This document shows, one piece after another, positions 1 through 6,796 of a DNA stretch of 6,796 bases; within the stretch, counting starts at the first letter, position 1, and the number at the start of each line of letters is the position of its first letter. A model generated the notes under the pieces. The model did no database searches and was not told the DNA's origin. It saw nothing but the letters and a program-made list of their open reading frames with translations. The translations under genes and the position numbers were made by a program. Origin of the DNA: Rhodospirillales bacterium (lineage in GTDB: Bacteria > Pseudomonadota > Alphaproteobacteria > Rhodospirillales > Casp-alpha2); NCBI GenBank assembly GCA_028282185.1, contig JANQIJ010000160.1:1-6796 (forward strand), given 5' to 3'.

Positions 1-1
1 C

Positions 2-1744
<1,743 letters not shown>

Positions 1745-1746
1745 TC

Positions 1747-1793
1747 GCAAAACCCGAGCGGGGCAGCTGCCCTGCGACGGTGGCTTTGCGCGA
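1747..1793. repeat. Palindromic repeat unit A
   Basis: This 47-bp copy differs from unit C by two transitions (at 1772/1773 and 1777 by alignment). Its centre, 1758-1775, is self-complementary apart from one position that would be a G-U wobble in RNA. GCAAA at 1747-1751 can pair with TTTGC at 1785-1789 to close an outer stem. It begins only two bases after the isocitrate dehydrogenase stop codon. Confidence 0.8.
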
Positions 1794-1800
1794 ACATCAA

Positions 1801-1844
1801 GCAAAACCCGAGAGCCTCGTCAGAGGCGCGAAAGTGGCTTCACG
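1801..1844. repeat. Palindromic repeat unit B (divergent centre)
   Basis: It shares the GCAAAACCCGAG head (1801-1812) and GTGGCTT tail (1834-1840) with its neighbours, but its centre is different: GCCTC (1814-1818) pairs with GAGGC (1823-1827) around a GTCA loop. The primary sequence of the centre is not conserved while its ability to fold is, which points to selection on, or a copying mechanism that depends on, the hairpin. Confidence 0.75.
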
Positions 1845-1853
1845 TAAGCGTCA

Positions 1854-1900
1854 GCAAAACCCGAGCGGGGCAGCTGCCCCGCGGCGGTGGCTTTGCGCGA
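1854..1900. repeat. Palindromic repeat unit C with perfect 18-bp palindrome
   Basis: The centre at 1865-1882 (GCGGGGCAGCTGCCCCGC) is a perfect 18-bp palindrome, and GCAAA (1854-1858) can pair with TTTGC (1892-1896) outside it. On the minus strand the palindrome runs into TCGGGTTTT, which resembles a weak intrinsic terminator 3' of the DUF533 gene. A partial fourth head, AAAACCCGAG, follows at 1912-1921 with no palindrome behind it. Confidence 0.82.
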
Positions 1901-1974
1901 TGATCCAAAGAAAAACCCGAGGTCCATTGAACCGGCCCCCGGGCGAGACCGCGTCGATGAATATGGGGCGAGGT

Positions 1975-2748
1975 TCAGGCGCTGAGCGACACGCCCTCGG
2001 CCTGTTGGCGGAGATGCGCCGCCAATTCCGGAGCCAGGCGCAATCGCCCGGCCAGCGCTTCCAGATAGGCCTCTTCCGCCGGATGGTCGATGTCGATGGC
2101 CAGACAGGACGCCAGGTAGAGCTCCGCCGCCTGTTCTTCGTTTCCGGCCATGCCGGCGATTTCCTGCAGTGACGGCGGTTTGCCCAGGCTGTCGAAGACG
2201 AAGGCCTTGTCTTCGGCGTCGAGCGGCATTTCACCGACCCGGTCGAAGATCTGGCGTTGTTCCTCGGGCCCGATATGGCCATCGGCGTTGGCCGCGGCGA
2301 TCATCGCCAGGATCAGGGCCAGTTCGAAGGGCCTGCCCTGTCCGTCGGCCGCGGCGGACGGCAGGAACCGGGAATCCGCCGGCGGGATCTGAAGCCCCGG
2401 CTGCTGGGCAGCCGGGGCCGACGCGGCCGAGGCTTGCGGCTGGGCCGGCGGCTGGCCCTGCGCCGCGGGGTCCTGGCCTGACTGCCAGTTCTGATAGGCC
2501 CGGTAGGCGAGCGCACCCAAGGCGGCGGCTCCCCCATAGCCGACCACGCCACCGGCCAGTTTGCCCACTTTCTTGCGCGCCTTCTTGTTGCCGACCAACA
2601 GACCGAGGACTCCACCCGCGGCCAGACCGCCGGCGACGCCACCAAGGCCGCTGTTGGCCAGACCGCCCTTGGCGTTCTGCACGGCCTGTCCGGCGCGGGC
2701 GCTGGTCCCTGCGCCGAGGAACTGGTCAAGAAGGTTCTGTGGGTTCAT
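1975..2748 (-). CDS. DUF533 (YebE-like) protein with C-terminal TerB-like domain
   Basis: This 257-residue protein matches the DUF533 family, typified by E. coli YebE, an inner-membrane-associated protein of unknown function. It starts MNPQNLLDQFLG, then has a Gly/Ala-rich hydrophobic stretch (about 29-53), a basic patch (NKKARKKVGK, 54-63) and a second Gly/Ala-rich segment (65-83). A Gln/Pro/Ala linker (about 91-125) leads to an all-helical TerB-like domain (about 139-250) with ADGHIGPEE (155-163) and DIDHPAEEAYLEALA (219-233), the acidic segments typical of the family. The ATG at 2748 is supported by GAGG six bases upstream. It lies 54 bp downstream of the nhaA remnant on the same strand and may once have followed it in one transcript. 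The hydrophobic glycine-rich segments suggest membrane association; the biochemical role is unknown. Confidence 0.88.
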   Translation of the reverse strand: MNPQNLLDQFLGAGTSARAGQAVQNAKGGLANSGLGGVAGGLAAGGVLGLLVGNKKARKKVGKLAGGVVGYGGAAALGALAYRAYQNWQSGQDPAAQGQPPAQPQASAASAPAAQQPGLQIPPADSRFLPSAAADGQGRPFELALILAMIAAANADGHIGPEEQRQIFDRVGEMPLDAEDKAFVFDSLGKPPSLQEIAGMAGNEEQAAELYLASCLAIDIDHPAEEAYLEALAGRLRLAPELAAHLRQQAEGVSLSA

Positions 2749-2802
2749 CTTCTACCTCGATTGCATGGATCGATGATCAAAAGCGGCGCGATGTGGGCCG
2801 GG

Positions 2803-3079
2803 CTACGCCGATGAATCCGCCGGCCGCCCCACCGGCTCCTCGCGCCGCGGCGCGGGCATCGCCCAAGGCAGCACCAGGAAGCCGACCATGCCGGACATCA
2901 GTGATCCGCTGAGCACACCGATCTGCACCGTCACCGGCGTGGTCAAAAAAGCATCGTAGACGCTTTGCAGAGGCGAATTGTCCATGACCAACGCGGTTGC
3001 CGTAGCAAGGAACAGGAGCACCCGCTCCAAATGCCTTATGATACACGGTCCTTGAAATTGTACCGTCCGCCGGCTGCAT
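2803..3079 (-). pseudogene. nhaA: nhaA Na+/H+ antiporter remnant: large internal deletion plus early frameshift
   Basis: NhaA is a ~390-residue inner-membrane antiporter that exports Na+ in exchange for H+. Here an ATG at 3079 has a strong Shine-Dalgarno (AAGGA, 3092-3088, 8-nt spacing) and opens MQPADGTISRTVYHKAFGAG; near 3020-3030 the homology passes to another frame. That frame, ending at the stop 2805-2803, reads VLLFLATATALVMDNSPLQ and FLTTPVTVQIG, which resemble the first NhaA membrane helix and following segment. It then continues directly with IGVLSGSLMSGMVGFLVLP, which resembles the last NhaA helix (compare the KLGILVGS... end of the E. coli protein). About 300 central residues, including the paired aspartates and the transport core, are absent. 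The junction lies near 2908-2925, at an IGVL stretch fitting both sides. No antiporter function is possible. A short two-helix peptide from the TTG at 3030 could still be made but is probably not a gene. Recognition is from remembered family sequences, not a search. Confidence 0.72.
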
Positions 3080-3213
3080 GGTTAGTTTCCTTCGAAAAAT
3101 ACCTAAAAATGTCTCACACACGGTTACGCAGATAGAAAGATAGTCAAAGATTTTAAAACTTCAACAAACAGATAAAAATATATACAAGATGATAAGAAAA
3201 ACGGCAGGCAAGC
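3080..3213. promoter_or_regulatory. AT-rich divergent spacer between nhaA remnant and HTH gene
   Basis: From about 3085 to 3205 the DNA is clearly AT-rich, with A- and T-runs, while the flanks are strongly GC-rich. It separates two divergent starts, so it probably holds promoters for both. On the minus strand TTGAAG (3164-3159) and TATCTT (3142-3137), 16 bp apart, form a fair -35/-10 pair for the old nhaA gene. On the plus strand TATATA/TATACA around 3179-3186 could be a -10 for the HTH gene, but no convincing -35 sits at the right distance. Such tracts also bind nucleoid proteins and often mark acquired DNA. The exact promoters are uncertain. Confidence 0.45.
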
Positions 3214-3489
3214 ATGCTCAGCAAACCCATGCTGACCGTTCATGAGGTTGCGGACCTCCTGAAAGTCAAGGAAAGCACCGTCCGCATCTGGATTCACGAA
3301 CAGGATCTGCGCGCCGTGAAATTCGGGCGCGATTGGCGTGTTGCGCAAAAGTATCTGGAAGCCTTCGTCAAGGCCCATGCGAACCGCGCCCCGCAAGAGG
3401 TGTCTGGCTTATCTCTTGGGGTCGGTTCGTACCCGCCGTCCGGCCGTCAGAGGCCATCGAGATGCGCAATCGGTCGCGCGGTCCCATGA
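3214..3489 (+). CDS. Small excisionase-family helix-turn-helix DNA-binding protein
   Basis: The 91-residue product has one recognisable domain at about residues 6-56: MLTVHEVADLLKVKESTVRIWIHEQ forms the helix-turn-helix and is followed by LRAVKFGRDWRV, the wing of the excisionase/MerR-like HTH_17 family, and then YLEAFVKAH. Such proteins bind DNA as small regulators or as recombination directionality factors; here there is no integrase or attachment site nearby, so a regulatory role is more likely, with unknown targets. Two starts are possible, ATG at 3214 or 3229; upstream there is only a weak purine stretch (GGCAGG) near 3204, so I keep the longer form. Residues 60-91 are rich in Gly, Pro, Ser and Arg, do not resemble the family, and may be read-through after loss of an original stop. 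It diverges from the nhaA remnant. Confidence 0.78.
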   Translation: MLSKPMLTVHEVADLLKVKESTVRIWIHEQDLRAVKFGRDWRVAQKYLEAFVKAHANRAPQEVSGLSLGVGSYPPSGRQRPSRCAIGRAVP

Positions 3490-3515
3490 GCCGCTCGGCT
3501 GCATTCGGTGTCTGT

Positions 3516-3532
3516 CGGGGTCGCAGACCCCG
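3516..3532. terminator. Hairpin between convergent HTH and LOG genes
   Basis: CGGGGTC (3516-3522) and GACCCCG (3526-3532) are perfectly complementary around a 3-nt GCA loop. It lies in the 45-bp gap between the HTH stop and the LOG stop, where a bidirectional terminator would sit. Neither side has a T-run, so intrinsic termination would be weak. It may instead stabilise the 3' end of the molybdenum-cofactor operon transcript. Confidence 0.45.
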
Positions 3533-3534
3533 TG

Positions 3535-4374
3535 CTACAGGCCCGGCCCCGGCGGGGTGTCCAGGCTGTTTTCCAGTTCGCCGGCAATCACTTGGAACGC
3601 CGTATCCACGTCATCGACGATGGTGAATAGGTTCCTGTCGCCTGGCGAAATCGTGCCGTGTTCGATCAGCGCGTCCAGGTTCATGGCCGCGTCCCAGAAA
3701 TCCCGGCCATAGAGCACGATCGGCATGGCCTTACGCAGCTTGCCGGTCTGCACCAGGGTCAAGCTTTCGAACAGTTCGTCCATGGTTCCGAAACCGCCGG
3801 GAAAGACGACGATGGCCTTGGCCAGATAGACGAACCATAGCTTGCGCATAAAGAAGTAATGGAATTCGAACGACAGCTCCCGGGTGATATGCGGATTGTT
3901 GAACTGCTCATTGGGAAGGGAAATGCCGAGGCCGATGTTGATCCCCCTGGCTTCGGAGGCACCGCGATTGGCGGCCTCCATGATCCCCGGCCCGCCCCCG
4001 GAACAGACGATGAAGCGCCGCTCAGCCCCGGCCAGCCCCTTGGACCATTCGGTCAGGCGGAAGGCCAGGGCCCGCGCGTCCTCGTAGAACCGCGACATGA
4101 CCAGTCCCCGTTCGGCCGCGGCTAGGTCCCCCTCCCCTTCACGCGCCCGCGCCAAGCGCCGTTCCGACGTTTGCCGGTCGCGAATCCGGGCCGAACCGAA
4201 AAAGACCACCGTATCGGCGACCTCGAATTCGCGAAACCGGGCATCCGGTTCCAGGTATTCCGACAGGATGCGAATTCCCCGGGCATCGGCCGAATTTAGG
4301 AACCGGCTGTTCTTATAGGCCTTGATCGGCTGGAAACCGGCGCGGTCGCCATCTTCGATATCGTCGTCGCTCAT
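3535..4374 (-). CDS. LOG-family protein (nucleoside 5'-monophosphate phosphoribohydrolase-like)
   Basis: LOG enzymes release a free base from a nucleoside 5'-monophosphate, giving ribose 5-phosphate; plant and some bacterial members activate cytokinins, others salvage or clear purine and pyrimidine nucleotides. The 279-residue product shows SGGGPGIMEAANRGA (125-139), the MRK segment (176-178) corresponding to the catalytic Arg region, and PGGFGTMDE (192-200) with the catalytic Glu200. It belongs to the longer subgroup, having ~50 residues before the Rossmann core (VVFFGSAR, 56-63). An in-frame ATG exists 90 bases upstream inside the HAD gene, but the start at 4374 lies 11 bp after the HAD stop with purine-rich AAGGGCGAGGG just upstream, so it is preferred. 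It is the last gene of the moeA-moaD-moaE-HAD-LOG unit. Older annotations as lysine decarboxylase for this family are wrong. The substrate cannot be told from sequence. Confidence 0.9.
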   Translation of the reverse strand: MSDDDIEDGDRAGFQPIKAYKNSRFLNSADARGIRILSEYLEPDARFREFEVADTVVFFGSARIRDRQTSERRLARAREGEGDLAAAERGLVMSRFYEDARALAFRLTEWSKGLAGAERRFIVCSGGGPGIMEAANRGASEARGINIGLGISLPNEQFNNPHITRELSFEFHYFFMRKLWFVYLAKAIVVFPGGFGTMDELFESLTLVQTGKLRKAMPIVLYGRDFWDAAMNLDALIEHGTISPGDRNLFTIVDDVDTAFQVIAGELENSLDTPPGPGL

Positions 4375-4385
4375 GGCCCTCGCCC

Positions 4386-5051
4386 TTATCCCGTCGCCGC
4401 CCGGGCCAGCGGCCACAAATCCGGCGTAATCGTCGTGTCCGGCGGAAAGCGGCTGTCGCGCCAAATCGCGACCCGCCCGAGGAACCGCGTGCCGGCGGCC
4501 TTGGCAGCATCGAAATCGGTCAGCGAGTCGCCGACGAACAGGGCCGCGTCCGCGGCGGTTCCCGTTTCCTCCAGGACCTGGCGGACGATATCGGGTTTAA
4601 GCCGTGGCGAGCCAAAGACCGACGCGAAATGGTCGATTATACCGCGCCGCCGGACGATCCGGCGCAGTTCGTCCTGGGGCATGCCGGAGACCACGTAAAG
4701 CGGGATCCGTCCGCGCCAAGCGTCAAGCGCTTCAGCCGCGCCGGGCACCGCGTCGCAGGCGACGACGGCGTCCTCGACCATCTGGCCGTAGTCCTTGGCC
4801 AGCACCGCCAAAGCGTCAGCGTCCAGGTCGCTGCCCAGAAATTCGCGGTGAAACCGCTCAAGCTTGACGACCCGGGAGATGCCTTCCTGGCGGATATGTT
4901 CCTCGACCACCTGGCGGACGACCTCTTCGCCATGGGGGGCGTAAAGCCGGCGGAAGGCCTCGATCTTGATCTCGTTGGATTCGACCAAGACGCCGTCAAA
5001 ATCGAAAAAGATGAGCTTCAGGCCCGCCGTCAGCGCCGCGACGTCGCTCAC
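4386..5051 (-). CDS. HAD-superfamily phosphatase (phosphoglycolate phosphatase/beta-phosphoglucomutase-like)
   Basis: This 221-residue protein carries all four HAD motifs: FFDFDGVLVES with nucleophile Asp17 and acid/base Asp19, VVSGM with Ser122, Lys152 in RLKPDIV, and GDSLTDFDAAKAAG with Asp175, Asp179 and Asp181 for Mg2+ binding. The helical cap between motifs I and II (about residues 25-105) is the C1 type of phosphatases and phosphomutases that act on small phosphorylated metabolites. The start is a GTG whose last two bases with the next A make the moaE stop (GTGA), a 4-bp overlap that implies translational coupling. The LOG gene follows 11 bp after its stop. The substrate is unknown: phosphoglycolate, a sugar phosphate or a nucleotide are all possible. 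A role in cofactor synthesis is suggested only by position. Confidence 0.9.
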   Translation of the reverse strand: MSDVAALTAGLKLIFFDFDGVLVESNEIKIEAFRRLYAPHGEEVVRQVVEEHIRQEGISRVVKLERFHREFLGSDLDADALAVLAKDYGQMVEDAVVACDAVPGAAEALDAWRGRIPLYVVSGMPQDELRRIVRRRGIIDHFASVFGSPRLKPDIVRQVLEETGTAADAALFVGDSLTDFDAAKAAGTRFLGRVAIWRDSRFPPDTTITPDLWPLARAATG

Positions 5052-5530
5052 TCGGCGGCCTTTTCATGCCCTGGGTTGTCGTGGTCAACCCAACGGGCGA
5101 CAGCCTTGTCGTCGCTGGCCCGGGCATCGACCCATTGGCCGCCATCCGGCGTGTCTTCCAGTTTCCAGAACGGCGCCCGGGTCTTCAGGAAATCGATCAG
5201 GTAATGGCAGGCCTCGAAGGCTGCCTGACGGTGGGCCGAGGCGGCGGCGACCAGGACGATCTGGTCGCCGGGCTGCAACCGGCCATAGCGGTGTATGATG
5301 AGCGTTGCATCCAACGGCCAGCGCGCCCGGGCCTCGGCCTCGATCCGTTCAAGCTCGCGCTCGGTCATGCCCGGATAATGTTCCAGCGTCATGGCGCTGA
5401 TGGCCGCGTCGCCGGCCATGTCACGGACCAGGCCGACGAACGAGCACAACCCGCCGATCCCATGGTTGCCCCGGGTCAACATCGCCAATTCGGCGCCGAG
5501 ATCGAAATCTTCCGATTGAACCCGGATCAT
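5048..5530 (-). CDS. moaE: Molybdopterin synthase catalytic subunit MoaE
   Basis: MoaE is the large subunit of molybdopterin synthase; with thiocarboxylated MoaD it converts cyclic pyranopterin monophosphate (precursor Z) to molybdopterin in the cytoplasm. The 160-residue product shows FVGLVRDM (31-38), HYPGMTERELERIE (51-64), IIHRYGRLQPGD (78-89), AHRQAAFEACHYLIDFLK (99-116) and TRAPFWKLE (117-125). Lys116 and Lys123 match the two catalytic lysines known in the E. coli enzyme as K119 and K126. The ATG at 5530 (MIRVQ) is chosen because AGGA sits 5 bases upstream and the length fits the family; extending to 5629 would put 33 unrelated residues over the end of moaD. moaD ends 28 bp upstream, and the moaE stop overlaps the HAD start codon. 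Confidence 0.96.
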   Translation of the reverse strand: MIRVQSEDFDLGAELAMLTRGNHGIGGLCSFVGLVRDMAGDAAISAMTLEHYPGMTERELERIEAEARARWPLDATLIIHRYGRLQPGDQIVLVAAASAHRQAAFEACHYLIDFLKTRAPFWKLEDTPDGGQWVDARASDDKAVARWVDHDNPGHEKAAE

Positions 5531-5558
5531 GTGTCCTATCCGTTGACGTGTCCGTTTC

Positions 5559-5810
5559 TCAACCGCCGGTGACCGGCGGGAAGAAGGCAACTTCATCGCC
5601 TGCCGCCACCGGGTGGTCCAGAGTAACATATTCCTGATTTACCGCGACCCGAACAATCGTTCGGTCGGCGAAGGCATCGGCGTAGCCCTGGCCTCGGCCC
5701 TCCAACCAATCAAGAAGTTGACCCACCGTCACCGCCTCGGCCGGCGGTTCGGCCTGTTCCTCGGAAACCCCAACCTTTTCGCGCAGCCAGGCGAAATACA
5801 TCAACCTCAT
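5559..5810 (-). CDS. moaD: Molybdopterin synthase sulfur-carrier subunit MoaD
   Basis: MoaD is a small ubiquitin-fold protein whose C-terminal glycine is adenylylated by MoeB and then thiocarboxylated, to donate sulfur to precursor Z on MoaE. The 83-residue product has the expected length, starts MRLMYFAWLREKVG, keeps VTVGQLLDWL (27-36), RVAVNQEYV (54-62) and GDEVAFFPPVTGG (71-83), and ends in the required Gly-Gly. Its ATG at 5810 follows the moeA stop with no gap, and its Shine-Dalgarno (GAGGTG, about 6 nt away) lies within the last codons of moeA. That arrangement predicts translational coupling to moeA. No moeB or sulfurtransferase gene is in view. Confidence 0.95.
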   Translation of the reverse strand: MRLMYFAWLREKVGVSEEQAEPPAEAVTVGQLLDWLEGRGQGYADAFADRTIVRVAVNQEYVTLDHPVAAGDEVAFFPPVTGG

Positions 5811-6796
5811 TCACATCACCTCATTGAACGGCAGGAAATCGACGGTCGCCCCTTCCTCGATCCGGGTAACGTCCTCGGGCAATTCGACCAGGCCGTCGGC
5901 TTCAACCATCGACCTGAGAATGCCGGCCCCAGACGAATGGCTCTTGATCGCCACGGGCAGGCCGCCGCCATTGGCCGTGAGCGATACCCGCGCCCATTCC
6001 CGGCGACCGGACTTCTTTTTATAGGCAAAGCCGGCCTTGACCGGGAAGCGTGGTGCGGCAATCTCCGCCGCGCCCGACAAAAGCAGCGCCAAGGGCCGGG
6101 CGACGACCATGAAGGTGACCATCGCCGCCACCGGGTTTCCCGGCAGCCCGACGAACGCCCGGTCGCCGACCTGGCCGAGCGCGATGGGCCGCCCGGGCTT
6201 GATCGCCAAACGCCAGGAATGGATCGAGCCCAGGGCCTCGACCGCCGCCTTGACGTGGTCTTCCTCGCCGGCGGACACCCCGCCCGAGGTGATCAATAGG
6301 TCATTTTCCCGGGCCGCCTCCGCCAGCGCCCGGCGGATCGCGTCCGGATCGTCCGGCAGGATGCCCAGGTCGGTCACCCATGCGCCGAGCCCTTCGAGGA
6401 GGCCCATGACCGTGAACCGATTGGCGTCATAGATGCAGCCGTCCATCGCCTGGTCGGCGCCGGCGATGGGATCGCGCACCTCGTCGCCGGTGGAAAACAC
6501 AGCGGCCCGCAGGCGGCAGCGGACCGGCAGTTCCGCCCGGCCGACAGAGGCCGCCAGGCCGATGTCCTGGGCGCGCAGCATCCGCCCGGCGTTGAGGATC
6601 ACATCGCCCTGCTTGACGTCTTCACCGGCGAACCGCCGGTTGGCGCCGGGCTTCAGTCCCTTGGGCAGGACGACCGCTTCCCCGTCGCGGGTTGCATCCT
6701 CTTCCATGAACACGGTGTCCGGTCCGCTCGACTGTGTCCCGTCGGCGCCAACGGGCATGGGCGCCCCGGTAAAGATTCGATAGGCGCGTCCCCGTT
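5811..6796 (-). CDS. moeA: Molybdopterin molybdenumtransferase MoeA, C-terminal ~327 residues (5' end outside window)
   Basis: MoeA inserts molybdate into adenylylated molybdopterin to give active molybdenum cofactor. The frame stays open to the right edge: residues before the ATG at 6758 read GRAYRIFTGAP, continuous with MPVGAD, which is the conserved R-I-x-T-G-A-P-x-P-x-G-A-D motif, so that ATG is not the start. Counting from it, further family marks are FSTGDEV (88-94), GCIYDANR (107-114), TSGGVSAGEEDHVK (157-170) with the conserved Asp167, LAIKPGRPIALG (184-195) and GLPGNPVAAMVTF (204-216). The C-terminal domain (about 235-315) ends VDFLPFNEVM. Family members are about 400 residues, so roughly 80 N-terminal residues are missing. 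It is the first visible gene of the five-gene minus-strand unit; the promoter lies beyond the window. Confidence 0.96.
   Translation of the reverse strand, partial: RGRAYRIFTGAPMPVGADGTQSSGPDTVFMEEDATRDGEAVVLPKGLKPGANRRFAGEDVKQGDVILNAGRMLRAQDIGLAASVGRAELPVRCRLRAAVFSTGDEVRDPIAGADQAMDGCIYDANRFTVMGLLEGLGAWVTDLGILPDDPDAIRRALAEAARENDLLITSGGVSAGEEDHVKAAVEALGSIHSWRLAIKPGRPIALGQVGDRAFVGLPGNPVAAMVTFMVVARPLALLLSGAAEIAAPRFPVKAGFAYKKKSGRREWARVSLTANGGGLPVAIKSHSSGAGILRSMVEADGLVELPEDVTRIEEGATVDFLPFNEVM

Larger units (their letters stand above)
1747..1921. repeat. Tandem array of ~54-bp palindromic units (three units plus the head of a fourth)
   Basis: The sequence AAAACCCGAG occurs at 1749, 1803, 1856 and 1912, and GTGGCTT at 1780, 1834 and 1887, so the unit recurs every 53-56 bp. 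Each complete unit has a GCAAAACCCGAG head, a self-complementary centre and a GTGGCTT tail. The array fills most of the 230-bp gap between two convergent genes. On the minus strand each centre is followed by CTCGGGTTTT, so it could end transcription from the DUF533 gene. A REP-like intergenic element is the closest general description; I cannot name the family. Confidence 0.85.

Noticed and set aside
1747..1921. CRISPR array
   Set aside because: Units are contiguous palindromic repeats with no unique spacers, vary in the centre, and no cas gene is nearby.
2777..3121. 114-residue minus-strand open frame over the nhaA remnant
   Set aside because: Its latter part is a different frame from the NhaA-like residues and shows no family features; only its ATG at 3079 with AAGGA upstream is meaningful, as the likely old nhaA start.
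3124..3396. Minus-strand open frame opposite the HTH gene
   Set aside because: It is antisense to a clear HTH domain and runs out of the AT-rich spacer with low-complexity hydrophobic residues; no supporting motif.
4375..4464. N-terminal extension of the LOG protein
   Set aside because: It would overlap the HAD coding region by about 80 bases; the downstream ATG at 4374 has an appropriate gap and upstream purines.
5531..5629. N-terminal extension of MoaE
   Set aside because: The extra residues lie over the 3' end of moaD, are unlike MoaE, and the ATG at 5530 has a good ribosome site.

Overview
The window is GC-rich, gene-dense bacterial DNA with short intergenic gaps. It looks like an alphaproteobacterial chromosome. 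Gene content (a monomeric-type NADP isocitrate dehydrogenase, a DUF533/TerB-like protein, a moeA-moaD-moaE cluster) and protein style fit Rhodospirillales or a relative, but the lineage is an inference without any database comparison. No rRNA, tRNA, CRISPR array, transposase or phage structural gene was seen.

Layout. (1) Positions 2-1744 (+) carry the C-terminal ~580 residues of monomeric isocitrate dehydrogenase, cut by the left window edge. (2) Positions 1745-1974 are a convergent intergenic spacer holding a tandem array of ~54-bp palindromic units: three units plus the head of a fourth. (3) Positions 1975-2748 (-) encode a YebE-like DUF533 protein. (4) Positions 2803-3079 (-) are a decayed nhaA Na+/H+ antiporter gene. 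It keeps a good ribosome binding site, the N-terminal and C-terminal ends of the protein and little else: the middle ~300 residues are missing and a frameshift lies near the start. (5) Positions 3080-3213 are an AT-rich divergent spacer, sharply different from its surroundings. (6) Positions 3214-3489 (+) encode a small excisionase-type helix-turn-helix protein with an unusual C-terminal tail. (7) Positions 3535-6796 (-) form one tightly packed unit, read moeA (cut by the right edge) > moaD > moaE > HAD phosphatase > LOG-family phosphoribohydrolase. Gaps are 0 bp, 28 bp, a 4-bp overlap and 11 bp.

How the genes fit together. MoaD and MoaE form molybdopterin synthase, which puts the dithiolene sulfurs into precursor Z (cPMP). 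MoeA then inserts molybdate into the adenylylated product, so this is a late molybdenum-cofactor operon. The HAD hydrolase and LOG protein are translationally linked to it but have no established part in cofactor synthesis; both chemistries (phosphate ester hydrolysis, nucleotide-ribose cleavage) would fit nucleotide salvage or housecleaning. Isocitrate dehydrogenase is central metabolism and unrelated.

No clearly new biological system is visible. The points most worth a second look are the ~54-bp palindromic repeat array, the gutted nhaA gene beside an AT-rich spacer and a small HTH regulator, and the coupling of HAD and LOG genes to molybdenum-cofactor genes.
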